NCBI RefSeq assembly: GCF_900116545.1
Contig: NZ_FPCK01000001.1
Location: forward strand, 1-64,000
DNA: 64,000 nt
From: Devosia crocina
GTDB lineage: Bacteria; Pseudomonadota; Alphaproteobacteria; Rhizobiales; Devosiaceae
Direction of reading: 5' to 3'
Below, one piece after another: positions 1 to 8,194 of this stretch. The notes under the pieces are model-generated. The model was not told where the DNA came from. It did no database searches and saw only the letters and a list, made by a program, of their open reading frames with translations. The position numbers and the translations under genes are program-made. Position 1 is the first letter of the stretch; the number at the start of each line of letters is the position of its first letter.

Positions 1-79
1 CCCGAACTCGACCGTCAAATCCCGCTGCGCCAATGGTACTAAGTCTCAAGACTTGGGAGAGTAGGGCACCGCAAGGTCT
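1..79 (+). rRNA. rrf: 5S ribosomal RNA, 3' part (5' end outside window)
   Basis: The first 79 bases match the 3' two thirds of a bacterial 5S rRNA: the CCCGAACTCG block of loop C, the CCAATGGTACT segment and the GGGAGAGTAGG loop E/helix IV motif are all present in order, ending in GGTCT, which would pair with the missing 5' end. An rRNA operon therefore enters the window from the left. No tRNA follows it before the terminator. The exact 3' end is estimated. Confidence 0.93.
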
Positions 80-122
80 GCTAAAAACACAAAAGTCTCC
101 TAACGATAACCAACACAAAAAA

Positions 123-160
123 AAGCCCCCAGTCAGAAATGACCGGGGGCTTCTTGTGTT
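123..160 (+). terminator. Rho-independent terminator of the rRNA operon
   Basis: An inverted repeat (AAGCCCCC at 123-130 against GGGGGCTT at 145-152, with additional GTCA/TGAC pairing inside) is followed by a T-rich stretch. It sits about 45 bases after the 5S rRNA and so is the likely end of the rrn transcript. Confidence 0.85.
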
Positions 161-400
161 CGGCAGACGCAGAAGGCAGACGAGGACTGGGCGAGCTGCG
201 CCGAAACACGGCAGCATGCTTCAAGACGCCAGCCAAGAACGAAGCGTGCGCTGGTTCGGAGCCGGATGGCTGAACTTGAGGCCAGGCCAATCTTCGCATC
301 CAAATCAGCACGCCCACAAGCGTCAGGTGCATCTCTGGTGGCATCAGAGCAGGGACCTGGAAAGTGTCCCTCGATGCCGCTCCACGCGCTCATCGACCGT
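161..400. other. Intergenic region, nothing recognised
   Basis: Between the rrn terminator and the 3' end of the Sel1-repeat gene there is no ORF with a ribosome binding site and no tRNA or repeat that I can recognise. Confidence 0.6.
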
Positions 401-1657
401 TTATTTGGTTTTTGTCTTTCCGCCTGATGTCGCAGGGCGGTCGAGACGGGTGAGGTTGTCTTGGGCAAGATCGTAGCCCAAAGAGGCGGCTTGTTCGTAG
501 TAGCGGCGGGCCGTTGCGAGGTTCACCTCGACGCCCAGGCCGTTCTCGTAGATGTGGCCCATATTGTTGAGCCCGATCGGCTGGTTCTCGGCGGCAGCGA
601 GTTCGGTCCAATGGAGCGCTTCGGCATAGTCGACCGAAACTCCGGTGCCGTCCATGTAGAGAAGACCAAGATTGACGGCGGCACGCATTTCCCCGCCTTC
701 GGCCGCTTCGCGATAAAGTTCGCGGGCGCGGTCGAGATCGCGCTCGACGCCCCGGCCGTCTTCGTAGAGCAGCGCCAGGTTATGCTTGGCGAGCGCCATA
801 CCCTGGGCAGCGGCTAACTCGTAGAGTTCGGCGGCCCCGGCAGGGTCTGCCTCGAGCCCTTCGCCATTTTCCATCAGGAAGCCGAGATTGTTCTGGCCGT
901 ACATGTCGCCCTGATCGGCTGCGCGGCCATAGAGTTCGGCGGCGCGGGCGAGGTCGGGCGGCTGACCGAGTCCGTCCTGAAGCAGCTTGCCGAGGTTGAC
1001 GAGGGCGGAAACGTCGTCCTGAGCGACGCCGCGCTCGAACCAGGCAGCGGCCGCCACATAGTCGCGTGGCACCCCAAGCCCTTCTTCATACATCAATCCC
1101 AGATTGGATTGGGCCATGGCCATGCCCTGTTCTGCGGCGGCGCGATACCAACGTGCCGCTTCGTCATAGTCCTGCGGCACCCCTTCGCCAAAATCGTAGG
1201 AGAGGCCAAGGCTGTTCTGGGCCAGCGCGAAACCGGCATCGGCGCCGCGGCGCAGGAGTTCGGCGCCCCGCTCCATATCGGTCGGTACGCCATCGCCCGT
1301 AATCAGCATGTCGCCAAAGATGGCGAGGGCGAGGACGTGACCGCCTTCGGCTGCCTCTTCGAACAGCGGTATGGCGCTGTCGTAATCGTCATTGGCGAAA
1401 TGGGCCCGTGCAAGCCAGCCCTTGAGCTCGGGGGAGTCCGGGCTTTGCCTGAGAGCTGCGGTGCAGGCCTTGATCGCAGCGGCGGCGTCGAGATCCCAGG
1501 TGTCCTTGCCGGTTTGCAGGTAACCGGTTTCCCACTGGCTTGCCGCTTCTGCGGCGCAGGCATCGAAAGCGGGCGTGGCATAGGCGGGAACGGTGCACAG
1601 GGCCGTGGTCAAGACCAGCACAGCGCGGCGTGCGGTGCCGAAGAGTGTCGATTTCAT
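401..1657 (-). CDS. Sel1-repeat (SLR/TPR-like) exported protein
   Basis: A 418-residue protein with an N-terminal signal peptide (KSTLFGTARRAVLVL then a VPAYA-type cleavage site near residue 27) followed by about eight Sel1-like repeats of 36 residues from about residue 110 to the end, each with the LGLxYxxGxGVxxDxxxAxxWYxxAAxQG pattern. Sel1 repeats form alpha-solenoids that serve as protein-protein scaffolds; in rhizobia relatives (for example ExoR) act in envelope signalling, but this one lacks any extra domain, so its partner is unknown. Two Cys residues before the repeats (CAAEA, ACTAAL) could form a disulfide in the periplasm. The ribosome binding site is weak. It stands alone, transcribed away from the next gene. 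Confidence 0.85.
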   Translation of the reverse strand: MKSTLFGTARRAVLVLTTALCTVPAYATPAFDACAAEAASQWETGYLQTGKDTWDLDAAAAIKACTAALRQSPDSPELKGWLARAHFANDDYDSAIPLFEEAAEGGHVLALAIFGDMLITGDGVPTDMERGAELLRRGADAGFALAQNSLGLSYDFGEGVPQDYDEAARWYRAAAEQGMAMAQSNLGLMYEEGLGVPRDYVAAAAWFERGVAQDDVSALVNLGKLLQDGLGQPPDLARAAELYGRAADQGDMYGQNNLGFLMENGEGLEADPAGAAELYELAAAQGMALAKHNLALLYEDGRGVERDLDRARELYREAAEGGEMRAAVNLGLLYMDGTGVSVDYAEALHWTELAAAENQPIGLNNMGHIYENGLGVEVNLATARRYYEQAASLGYDLAQDNLTRLDRPATSGGKTKTK

Positions 1658-1746
1658 CGCGAGCTACCAAAGGCTTGGGTGATTTAGGCACATGTTAGCC
1701 ATGGATGGGGGTGTCGCAAGCGCGATGGAGCCAACAAATGCCGGGT

Positions 1747-2556
1747 TCAGGCGAAAACCTTCGCAAAAAAGTCGCGGAGCTGTGTTCGGACCGGTGCGAG
1801 AAAACGTCCCAACCGGCCCAGAGCCAGCATGGGAAAGGCGTGTTCGAGGCGTGGATAGTGGTGCTCCTCCACTGTCACACCGGCCGCTTTGAGCCGGGCG
1901 GCGAGGGCGGCCGTGTTGCGCGGATAAACGAGCCGGTCGCGGTCGCCGGTTGCAAGGAAAAAGGGCGGCGCGCTGGCTTGGACATGGACGACGGGTTGGG
2001 TTTTCCTTGGGTTCGGCACGGCGCCGAAGACGCGAAGGCTGATCGGTCCGTCGAAAGGAAAGAAGTCGAAAGGGCCGGACAGGACGGCAACGCCGCACAG
2101 GTTCTGGGCGAGCCCGGCCGCCAGGCGCAGATCCGGCACAAGGGCGAGCATTGCAGCGTTATAGGCTCCGGCGGAATGGCCGGCGAGCGCGACTTTGTGC
2201 CGGTCGCCGCGCCATGCTTCTGCGTTTTCGGTGACGAAGCGGGTGGCGGCGGCGCAATCCTCGAGAAATGCGGGATATTCGATGTCCGGGACGAGCCGGT
2301 AGGCCGGCAGAACGACGACATAGCCAAGGGCAGCCAGCGAGCGGCCGATGAAACCATAGCTTTCAGGGTCCCCTTCGGACCAGCTGCCGCCATGGAAATA
2401 AACGATGATCGGCAGGGGACTATCCTGCTGGCGGGGCGCATAGATATCGAGCCGATGGCGCGCGGTTGGGCCATAGCGAAGGCCGGACGCGATCTTGTGC
2501 GAGCCCTTGTGCTTGGGCGTGAGGCGATTGATCAGTCCGATCAGACTTACCGGCAT
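1747..2556 (-). CDS. Alpha/beta-hydrolase esterase (HSL/BD-FAE-like)
   Basis: A 269-residue cytoplasmic alpha/beta hydrolase without signal peptide. Visible motifs are the oxyanion motif HGGSW near residue 55, the nucleophile elbow GHSAGAYNA near residue 125, a likely acid residue in TGDRDRL and the catalytic His in LEHAFP. These place it with carboxylesterases of the hormone-sensitive-lipase type (EC 3.1.1.-); the natural substrate cannot be told. The start is well supported by AAGGAG six bases upstream. A longer, exported paralogue lies at 5660-6658 and shares the GHSAGAYNA elbow and the ADYRLVPE-like segment. Confidence 0.88.
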   Translation of the reverse strand: MPVSLIGLINRLTPKHKGSHKIASGLRYGPTARHRLDIYAPRQQDSPLPIIVYFHGGSWSEGDPESYGFIGRSLAALGYVVVLPAYRLVPDIEYPAFLEDCAAATRFVTENAEAWRGDRHKVALAGHSAGAYNAAMLALVPDLRLAAGLAQNLCGVAVLSGPFDFFPFDGPISLRVFGAVPNPRKTQPVVHVQASAPPFFLATGDRDRLVYPRNTAALAARLKAAGVTVEEHHYPRLEHAFPMLALGRLGRFLAPVRTQLRDFFAKVFA

Positions 2557-2632
2557 GGTCTGCTCCTTGCCGCGAACCGGCCGATTGTCGCAATGCGTTG
2601 AAGATAGCTGAAAGAGGCAATATCAGATCGGC

Positions 2633-3256
2633 ATGACCCGCCTTATCCTTTTCAACAAGCCGTTCAATGTGCTCAGCCAGTTTTCAGGGGGCGAGCCGGA
2701 GGCCACCTTGCGGTTCTATGTTCCGGTGCCCGAGGTTTACCCCGCAGGGCGACTCGATAAAGATAGCGAGGGCCTGCTGCTTTTGACCGATGACGGGGCC
2801 TTTCAGGCTAAAATTGCTTCGCCGCGCTTCAAGTTGCCCAAGACCTATCTGGTGCAGGTGGAGGGGGAGCCGAGCGAAGAGGCGTTGGCGCGTCTAAGGG
2901 CCGGCGTGTTGCTCAAGGACGGGGTGACGCGGCCCGCCAAGGTACGCCAGGTCAAGCCGCCGCAGCTTTGGCCGCGCGATCCGCCGGTGCGCTTTCGCAA
3001 GAGCGTGCCCGACCATTGGCTCTCGCTGGTGATCACCGAGGGGCGCAATCGCCAGGTGCGGCGCATGACGGCCGAAGTGGGATTGCCGACGCTGCGGCTC
3101 GTGCGCTGGCAGATCGGGGAGTGGAGCCTAGAGGGACTGGCGCCGGGAGAGTGGCGCGAGGTTGAGGTCAGCTCGCCCAAACGGGCACAACAAGGGCATG
3201 CTGGGGCTAATAGGTCGCCCGGCCGCCCGACAGGTCGAAGACCGAAGCGGTCGTAA
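2633..3256 (+). CDS. rluE: 23S rRNA pseudouridine synthase, RluE/RsuA family
   Basis: A 207-residue protein of the RsuA/RluB/E/F family that isomerises uridine to pseudouridine in ribosomal RNA. It has the catalytic motif GRLDKDSEGLLLLT around residues 42-55, with Asp in RLD as nucleophile, and the family RNQVRRM motif near residue 140. It lacks the N-terminal S4 domain, as RluE does, so U2457 of 23S rRNA (E. coli numbering) is the expected target. The last 50 bases overlap the 3' end of the convergent SDR gene, and the basic tail (NRSPGRPTGRRPKRS) is encoded in that overlap. Upstream esterase is divergent. Confidence 0.88.
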   Translation: MTRLILFNKPFNVLSQFSGGEPEATLRFYVPVPEVYPAGRLDKDSEGLLLLTDDGAFQAKIASPRFKLPKTYLVQVEGEPSEEALARLRAGVLLKDGVTRPAKVRQVKPPQLWPRDPPVRFRKSVPDHWLSLVITEGRNRQVRRMTAEVGLPTLRLVRWQIGEWSLEGLAPGEWREVEVSSPKRAQQGHAGANRSPGRPTGRRPKRS

Positions 3257-3950
3257 AACTGTTTTCGCGGCTGACGAGCCAGGCCACCATGTTGGCGGCT
3301 TCCTCGACCTCTAGGAAACGCCCTCGCGGGATCCGGCTGAGCATATAGTCGATGAATTCGGGCTTGAGCTCGTCGAGGATGCGCGTCTTAGCCGTGGCTG
3401 GGGTGATGGCATTGATGGCGATGTCATATTTGGCAACTTCCTTGCCGACGGCCTTGGTCATGCCGATGACGCCTGCCTTGGCAGCGGCATAGGCGGCGGC
3501 ATTGGGATTGCCTTCCTTGGCTGCAATCGAGGCGATGTTGACAATGCGCCCGTAATTACGCGCCTTCATGCCAGGGAGAACGGCGCGGTTCACATGAAAG
3601 GTGCCGGTAAGATCGATATCGATGACGCGGCGCCATTCGTCGAGGTCGTATTCGTCGAGCGGGGCGTTCTTGCCGGCGATGCCGGCGGAGTTGACGAGGA
3701 TATCGATGCGGCCGAAGGATTTTTCCATTTCCGCCGTGGCGGCTTCGACCGCGAGGTAATCGGTGATGTCGACTGATGTGGCGGCGGCCGCCTTTGCATC
3801 CGCTCGGGCGCTGTCGAGGAGGTCGGTCCGCTGGTCCCACAGGCAGACAAGGGCGCCCGAAACGGCAAGGCGCCTGGCAATGGCAAGGCCAATCCCCTGA
3901 GCGCCGCCGGTGACAACGGCGACCTGGCCGGCAAGATCGATCTGGTTCAA
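3207..3950 (-). CDS. SDR family NAD(P)-dependent oxidoreductase (FabG-like)
   Basis: A classical short-chain dehydrogenase of 247 residues: nucleotide-binding TGGAQGIG near the N-terminus, NSAG motif, and a catalytic Ser/Tyr/Lys set (IASIA, then YAAAK). The acidic residue after beta-2 (LWDQR) suggests NAD(H). Substrate is unknown; sugar-acid or 3-oxoacyl substrates are both possible. I chose the TTG start at 3950 because AAGGAGGA lies seven bases upstream and the protein then begins at the usual NQIDLAGQVAVVTGG position; the ATG 96 bases further upstream has no such signal. Its 3' end overlaps rluE tail to tail. Confidence 0.86.
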   Translation of the reverse strand: MNQIDLAGQVAVVTGGAQGIGLAIARRLAVSGALVCLWDQRTDLLDSARADAKAAAATSVDITDYLAVEAATAEMEKSFGRIDILVNSAGIAGKNAPLDEYDLDEWRRVIDIDLTGTFHVNRAVLPGMKARNYGRIVNIASIAAKEGNPNAAAYAAAKAGVIGMTKAVGKEVAKYDIAINAITPATAKTRILDELKPEFIDYMLSRIPRGRFLEVEEAANMVAWLVSRENSFTTASVFDLSGGRATY

Positions 3951-4102
3951 CGCGTCCTCCTTGCACCTTCCATACCAGCTTAACCGGCGGGTATGGGGTT
4001 GGCGAGGGGCATTGGGCATTGTGGGTGATGTTCTCCGCCCGGCCATTCCGTGGGAGGAGAACTGGTGCAGTGCACAAGATGTGTCCTGAGCGCGCTATTT
4101 TA

Positions 4103-4136
4103 TGATGTTGACATTCAACTATGAGGAGCGTTTATT
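4103..4136 (+). promoter_or_regulatory. Predicted bfd-bfr promoter with RirA-like iron box
   Basis: TTGACA at 4108-4113 and TTTATT at 4131-4136 with a 17-base spacer form a good sigma-70-type promoter; transcription would start near 4142, about 30 bases before bfd. TGA-N9-TCA at 4103-4117 overlaps the -35 box and fits the minimal iron-responsive operator bound by RirA in rhizobia. The promoter is seen in sequence; control by RirA is inference, since this short pattern can arise by chance. Confidence 0.45.
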
Positions 4137-4172
4137 GCGGCTCGTTGAGAAGACCGAACGAACCTGTCGCCC

Positions 4173-4484
4173 ATGCTTGTTTGCCAGTGCAATATGATCA
4201 CCTCGAAAGAGATCGAGGATATCGTGCTGGACCTGCTCAAGGCGGATCCATGGCAGCTTGTCGTGCCGGCGAAGGTTTACAGCGAACTCAACAGACGTGC
4301 GAAATGCGCGGGCTGCGTGCCGAATGTGGTGGACATTATCGTCCAGGTCACAGAGAATTATCACGCCCAGCATGCCCATCCTCCTGGAGACGTTCTGACG
4401 TTCCAGACTGGGCTGGAAAAGCTCAAGAAGCAACGCAGTGGAGTACGTCGTGAAAGGCGAAGCACAAGTCATCGAGCGGCTTAA
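4173..4484 (+). CDS. bfd: Bacterioferritin-associated ferredoxin (2Fe-2S, Bfd-like)
   Basis: A small protein of about 103 residues with Cys at positions 4 and 6 (CQC) and 45 and 48 (CAGC), the four-cysteine pattern of the BFD-like [2Fe-2S] domain. In the family Bfd donates electrons to bacterioferritin to release stored iron as Fe(II). It is followed directly by bfr, whose start codon lies inside its last 35 bases, so translation is probably coupled. The frame runs past the conserved domain into a basic tail ([12 protein letters not shown]) encoded in the overlap, longer than the 64 residues of E. coli Bfd. No strong ribosome binding site is seen before the ATG. Confidence 0.85.
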   Translation: MLVCQCNMITSKEIEDIVLDLLKADPWQLVVPAKVYSELNRRAKCAGCVPNVVDIIVQVTENYHAQHAHPPGDVLTFQTGLEKLKKQRSGVRRERRSTSHRAA

Positions 4485-4935
4485 CGAGGCCCTCTTTCTC
4501 GAACTCGGCGCCGTCAACCAGTATTGGGTGCATTATCGCCTGCTGGACGATTGGGGCTACAAAAAGCTCGCTTCCAAGGAACGTGCCGAATCCATCGAAG
4601 AGATGCATCATGCCGATCGCCTGATCGAGCGGATCATCTTCCTTGAAGGTCACCCGAATCTGCAGCGCGTTGCGCCGCTGCGAATCGGCCAGACGATCAA
4701 GGAAGTTCTGGAAGCCGACCTTGCCGGCGAATATGACGCCCGCGCGGCCTATAAAGCGAGCCGCGAGCTGTGCGAACAGCTGGGCGATTATGTCTCCAAG
4801 AACCTCTTCGAAGATCTGCTTGCCGACGAAGAAGGGCATATCGATTTCCTGGAAACCCAGCTCGAGCTGCTTGAGCGGATCGGGCCGGAAAAATACGGCC
4901 AGCTCAATTCCGCTTCGGCCGACGAGGCTGAATAA
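4450..4935 (+). CDS. bfr: Bacterioferritin (haem-containing ferritin)
   Basis: A 161-residue bacterioferritin. With the GTG start at 4450 (GGAG six bases upstream) numbering agrees exactly with E. coli Bfr: ferroxidase ligands Glu18, Glu51, His54, Glu94, Glu127 and His130 are all present, and Met52 is available as the axial haem ligand. The protein forms a 24-subunit shell that oxidises Fe(II) and stores it as a ferric mineral. It lies in an operon with bfd and ends just before a terminator. Starting at the ATG four codons earlier is possible but less likely. Confidence 0.95.
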   Translation: MKGEAQVIERLNEALFLELGAVNQYWVHYRLLDDWGYKKLASKERAESIEEMHHADRLIERIIFLEGHPNLQRVAPLRIGQTIKEVLEADLAGEYDARAAYKASRELCEQLGDYVSKNLFEDLLADEEGHIDFLETQLELLERIGPEKYGQLNSASADEAE

Positions 4936-4944
4936 GCGCTTTGG

Positions 4945-4970
4945 AACGCCCGGCTCGACCGGGCGTTTTG
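4945..4970 (+). terminator. Terminator after bfr
   Basis: AACGCCCGG (4945-4953) pairs with CCGGGCGTT (4959-4967) across a CTCGA loop and runs into TTTTG, ten bases after the bfr stop codon. Confidence 0.85.
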
Positions 4971-5149
4971 CTGTCCGGAGCACAACGCAGATTTTTGCGT
5001 CCCTCGTCGTTAGGCGCGTTGCGGGGCGGAGCGACAAAGGGGGTGGCGAGGCCCCAATATCTATCTGCCACGCGCCATGGTTCGAGGCTGCGCTTGGCAC
5101 CTCACCACAAGCTACTCGGAACGACGTTCATCATTCACAGGGTGCTGCT

Positions 5150-5563
5150 ATGACCTACCACACCGGACGGCTGATCGATCATGTGCACCTGAGGGCGCAC
5201 GATTTCGACAAGACGCTACGCTTCTACAAGGCGGTGCTGGAGGTGTTGGGCGTCGCCATCACCGCATCGGGTAAGGACTGGTTTCAGGCAGATGAGCTGT
5301 TTGTGGACCAGACATCCGGCGATGTGCTGCCCAGCCATGTCCACCTTGCCTTTCAGGCGCGGGATCAAGCCATGGTCGACGCGTTCTACCAAGCGGCGCT
5401 TGCTGCCGGCGGACGGGACAATGGGGCGCCCGGCGAGCGCGACTATCATCCGGGATATTATGGAGCCTTCGTGCTCGACCCGGACGGCAACAATATCGAA
5501 GCCGTGTTCCACGGGCCGAACAAGCGCTCGGCAGCATCGGTGGCGATCGAGCCCCTGCGGTAG
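5150..5563 (+). CDS. VOC (glyoxalase/bleomycin-resistance) family protein
   Basis: A 137-residue protein made of one vicinal-oxygen-chelate unit: an N-terminal HVHLRAHDFDKTLRFY beta-alpha-beta start, a second HVHLAF strand and a C-terminal DPDGNNIEAV strand. The two His residues and the Glu are the usual metal ligands of the fold. Such single-unit proteins dimerise and act as lyases, isomerases or drug-binding proteins; the substrate here cannot be inferred. The start codon was chosen at 5150, where homologues begin; the frame is open further upstream but without a likely start. It stands alone. Confidence 0.85.
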   Translation: MTYHTGRLIDHVHLRAHDFDKTLRFYKAVLEVLGVAITASGKDWFQADELFVDQTSGDVLPSHVHLAFQARDQAMVDAFYQAALAAGGRDNGAPGERDYHPGYYGAFVLDPDGNNIEAVFHGPNKRSAASVAIEPLR

Positions 5564-5570
5564 ACGTTTC

Positions 5571-5651
5571 AAGGCCCCCTCACCTGGCCCATTGGGCGGA
5601 CCTCTCCGCAGAGGGAGAGGTGGGTGGCGCCGCCGGTGGGTGAGGAGCCTT
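5571..5651. repeat. Palindromic intergenic element, short copy (family A)
   Basis: An 81-base element bounded by AAGGCCCCCTCACC and GGTGAGGAGCCTT. Its first half matches the first half of the longer element at 56441-56571 almost base for base (shared CCCATTGGGC and GAGGTG blocks), but the central region of the long copy is missing. It fills the gap between two convergent genes. Confidence 0.8.
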
Positions 5652-5659
5652 GCTGGCCT

Positions 5660-6658
5660 CTATTCCTCGATGGGCTGGAACATGGCGTTGAGCTGAGAAA
5701 CGATCTGGTCCATGGGGGCAATGGAATCGGGTAGGTCTTCAGGGGCGGAGGGGGCGACCGCGACATAGGGGATGCCGCTGGGGAAGGCGCCGAAGCGCTG
5801 AAAGAAACCGACCATGTCATCGAGCACGGGCATGCGCCAGCGCCAGAGTGCGCCCATGGCGATCACCGGCTCCATGTGGCCGAAACCTTCGTAATATTGG
5901 GTGGTGACCCAGACGCCCTGGGCGCGCAGGCGCTCGGCGAAATGATTGGTGTTCTGGACGCGCACGATGGGATCGGTGGTGCCGGTCGCCAGATACATGG
6001 GTGGGGCATCGGAGGTGATGAGATTGATCGGTTGCGTCCCTTCCGGGCTCGGAGCATAGCCGAAGGCTTCCTTCACCTCGCTATATTCGAAGGGGTAGAA
6101 ATCGTAGGGACCCGATAGCGCGCCGACCGCCAGTATAGGCATGGTGACGCCGAACTGGCGCAGATAGGACGGGTCGAGCGAGAGCATGACCGCGTTATAG
6201 GCACCGGCCGAGTGCCCCGCGAGAAAGAGCCGGTTGGGATCGCCGCCATAATTGGCAATATTGTCCTGAACCCAGCGCAGCGCGGCCGCACTGTCGTAAA
6301 GGAAATCGGGGAAGCGCACTTCGGGCACGAGGCGATAATCGGCAATGACGGTGATGAAGCCGCGCGAGGCGAGGGCCCGGCCGACAAACTGATAATCGGA
6401 GCGTTCACCCCGGCTCCAGCCGCCACCATAGATAAAGAACACCACCGGAGCAGGCGCGCCGCGCTGCTCGGGACCATAGACGTCGAGCTTATGGCGCGGG
6501 CCGGTGGCATAGGGTATGCCGTCGCCGATCTTGCTCGTGCCGGCATCCATGGCGGCGGGCAGATTAAACGGGTCCATCACCGAAATGGCCTGGGCGCCAA
6601 GCGGCTGCAGGCCGAGCGCTATAATAAGGGCAGCAAGAAGCGGGCGGAAGCGGGTCAT
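5660..6658 (-). CDS. Exported alpha/beta-hydrolase esterase with YGGGW oxyanion motif
   Basis: A 332-residue alpha/beta hydrolase with a signal peptide (RFRPLLAALIIALGLQPLGAQA) and therefore probably periplasmic. It has the nucleophile elbow GHSAGAYNA, an acid residue in TGTTDPIV and a His in GFGHMEP. The usual HGGG/HGGS oxyanion motif reads YGGGW, with Tyr replacing the first His. It is a paralogue of the cytoplasmic esterase at 1747-2556 but carries extra residues at both ends, including a C-terminal helix region after the catalytic His. EC 3.1.1.- is likely; substrate unknown. Confidence 0.85.
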   Translation of the reverse strand: MTRFRPLLAALIIALGLQPLGAQAISVMDPFNLPAAMDAGTSKIGDGIPYATGPRHKLDVYGPEQRGAPAPVVFFIYGGGWSRGERSDYQFVGRALASRGFITVIADYRLVPEVRFPDFLYDSAAALRWVQDNIANYGGDPNRLFLAGHSAGAYNAVMLSLDPSYLRQFGVTMPILAVGALSGPYDFYPFEYSEVKEAFGYAPSPEGTQPINLITSDAPPMYLATGTTDPIVRVQNTNHFAERLRAQGVWVTTQYYEGFGHMEPVIAMGALWRWRMPVLDDMVGFFQRFGAFPSGIPYVAVAPSAPEDLPDSIAPMDQIVSQLNAMFQPIEE

Positions 6659-6814
6659 GGGGCGGGGTGCTGGTTAAGGGGCGCGCCGAAACTGGCGGAT
6701 AAAGCGGGATATTTTATGGCCGGGAAATGGGCGAGGGCAGGCGCACTGTTGTCCAGCGCTTGCCTGCCCCCTGCTTAAGCCATCTGAGTCTGCGCGCTCA
6801 GGGTTAATGAAAGG

Positions 6815-8023
6815 TTACCGCTTGAGCCGGTCGAGCAGCTGGCCCGAAACGTGCCCATCGGCGGGCAGGCCGGCTTGGACCTGATAGGCCATGACGGCGG
6901 CGCGCGTTTTGGGACCGATGACGCCATCGGGTGTGCCAAGATCATAGCCGCGGCGGGAAAGCAGGGTTTGCACCTCGGTGCGCTGGGCAACGGTCAGGGC
7001 ATAATCCCCCGAAGGCCAGGGCGTGACGAAGCTGCCGCCTCCGATGATGCGATCGGCCAGATGGCCTACCGCGAGGGCATAGCTGTCGGAATTGTTGTAG
7101 CGCTTGATCACATCGAAATTGGGCAGAAGAAGAAATGCGGGCCCTGAGGCACCTGCGGGCATATAGAGGCGCGCGGTATCGCTGGGGCGCGGAAAGGCCC
7201 GGCCTGAAACGCGGGTGATGCCCATCTGCTGCCACTGGCCGAGGCTGGCCTTTTCCATCTGGCGGGCGCGCGTGAAATCGAAATTGGCGGGCAGCTTGAT
7301 TTCATAGCCCCAGGTCTCGCCGGGCCGCCAGCCGAAAGACTTGAGGTAATTGGCGGTCGAGCCCAAGGCGTCGGGCACCGAATTCCAGATGTCCTTCTTG
7401 CCATCGCCGGTGAAATCGACGGCATAGCTCATGAAGCTTGTGGGCATGAACTGGGTGTGGCCCATGGCGCCAGCCCAGGAGCCGGTCATCTGATCGGGCG
7501 TGATGTGACCATCGGTGATGATGCGCAGCGCGGTCAGCAATTCCTTGCGGAAGAAGCTGGCGCGATAGTTGTTCTGCGTGAGGGTGGCAAGGGCATGGAT
7601 GGTGTTGTTGCCGCCCATATAGCCGCCGAAATTGGTTTCCATGCCCCAGATGGCGAGGGTGATTTCAGGCTGGACGCCGAAACGCTGCTGGGTGGCCGCC
7701 AGGGTCTGAGCCCATTGGGCGCGCATGGACTGGCCCTTGCTCGCCTGGGCCGCGGTTACGCGGCGGTCGATATATTGCTGCACCGTCTGGGTGAATTCGG
7801 GCTGCTTGCGCGTCAGCTCCATCACCTGCGAGATGGGCGCGTAATTGGCAAAGGATGCATCGAACGCAGCCCGGCTGACGCCATTGGCCTGGGCATCGGG
7901 CCAGAGGCCGCGAATGAAGTCGGCGTTGTTGGCCTGGGCCGCGGCCGGCACCATGGCCGCCACGACGCCGAGCGTGGCAATGGCCAGGCGCAGGGAGAGT
8001 TTGAGATCAAATGCCTTGGTCAC
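6815..8023 (-). CDS. Lytic murein transglycosylase, MltB family, with PG-binding domain
   Basis: A 402-residue exported enzyme: signal peptide to about residue 32, SLT-2/MltB catalytic domain with WGMETNFG (catalytic Glu) and GAMGHTQFMP motifs, then a peptidoglycan_binding_1 domain in the last 60 residues (GYDLGTPDGVIGPKTRAAV). It cleaves the MurNAc-GlcNAc bond forming 1,6-anhydroMurNAc. A TGDGKKD loop in the catalytic domain could bind calcium as in MltB. The GTG start at 8023 has AAAGAGG six bases upstream, better than the ATG ten codons earlier. A second, more diverged family member lies at 26365-27549. Confidence 0.9.
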   Translation of the reverse strand: MTKAFDLKLSLRLAIATLGVVAAMVPAAAQANNADFIRGLWPDAQANGVSRAAFDASFANYAPISQVMELTRKQPEFTQTVQQYIDRRVTAAQASKGQSMRAQWAQTLAATQQRFGVQPEITLAIWGMETNFGGYMGGNNTIHALATLTQNNYRASFFRKELLTALRIITDGHITPDQMTGSWAGAMGHTQFMPTSFMSYAVDFTGDGKKDIWNSVPDALGSTANYLKSFGWRPGETWGYEIKLPANFDFTRARQMEKASLGQWQQMGITRVSGRAFPRPSDTARLYMPAGASGPAFLLLPNFDVIKRYNNSDSYALAVGHLADRIIGGGSFVTPWPSGDYALTVAQRTEVQTLLSRRGYDLGTPDGVIGPKTRAAVMAYQVQAGLPADGHVSGQLLDRLKR

Positions 8024-8194
8024 TTCGGGCCTCTTTGCTTCAGCACTTCGCACCGAGCGGGCCGGCGCAATGCTGCCGACGCCACTCTGCGCCCTGAGCC
8101 CCCCAGCCAGGCGCGTATCACAATTTTAACCCATCAAATTAAGATGCCCTTAAGGCAGAAGGGCCGGCATTGCCGACCCTCCATCACGTTCCCG

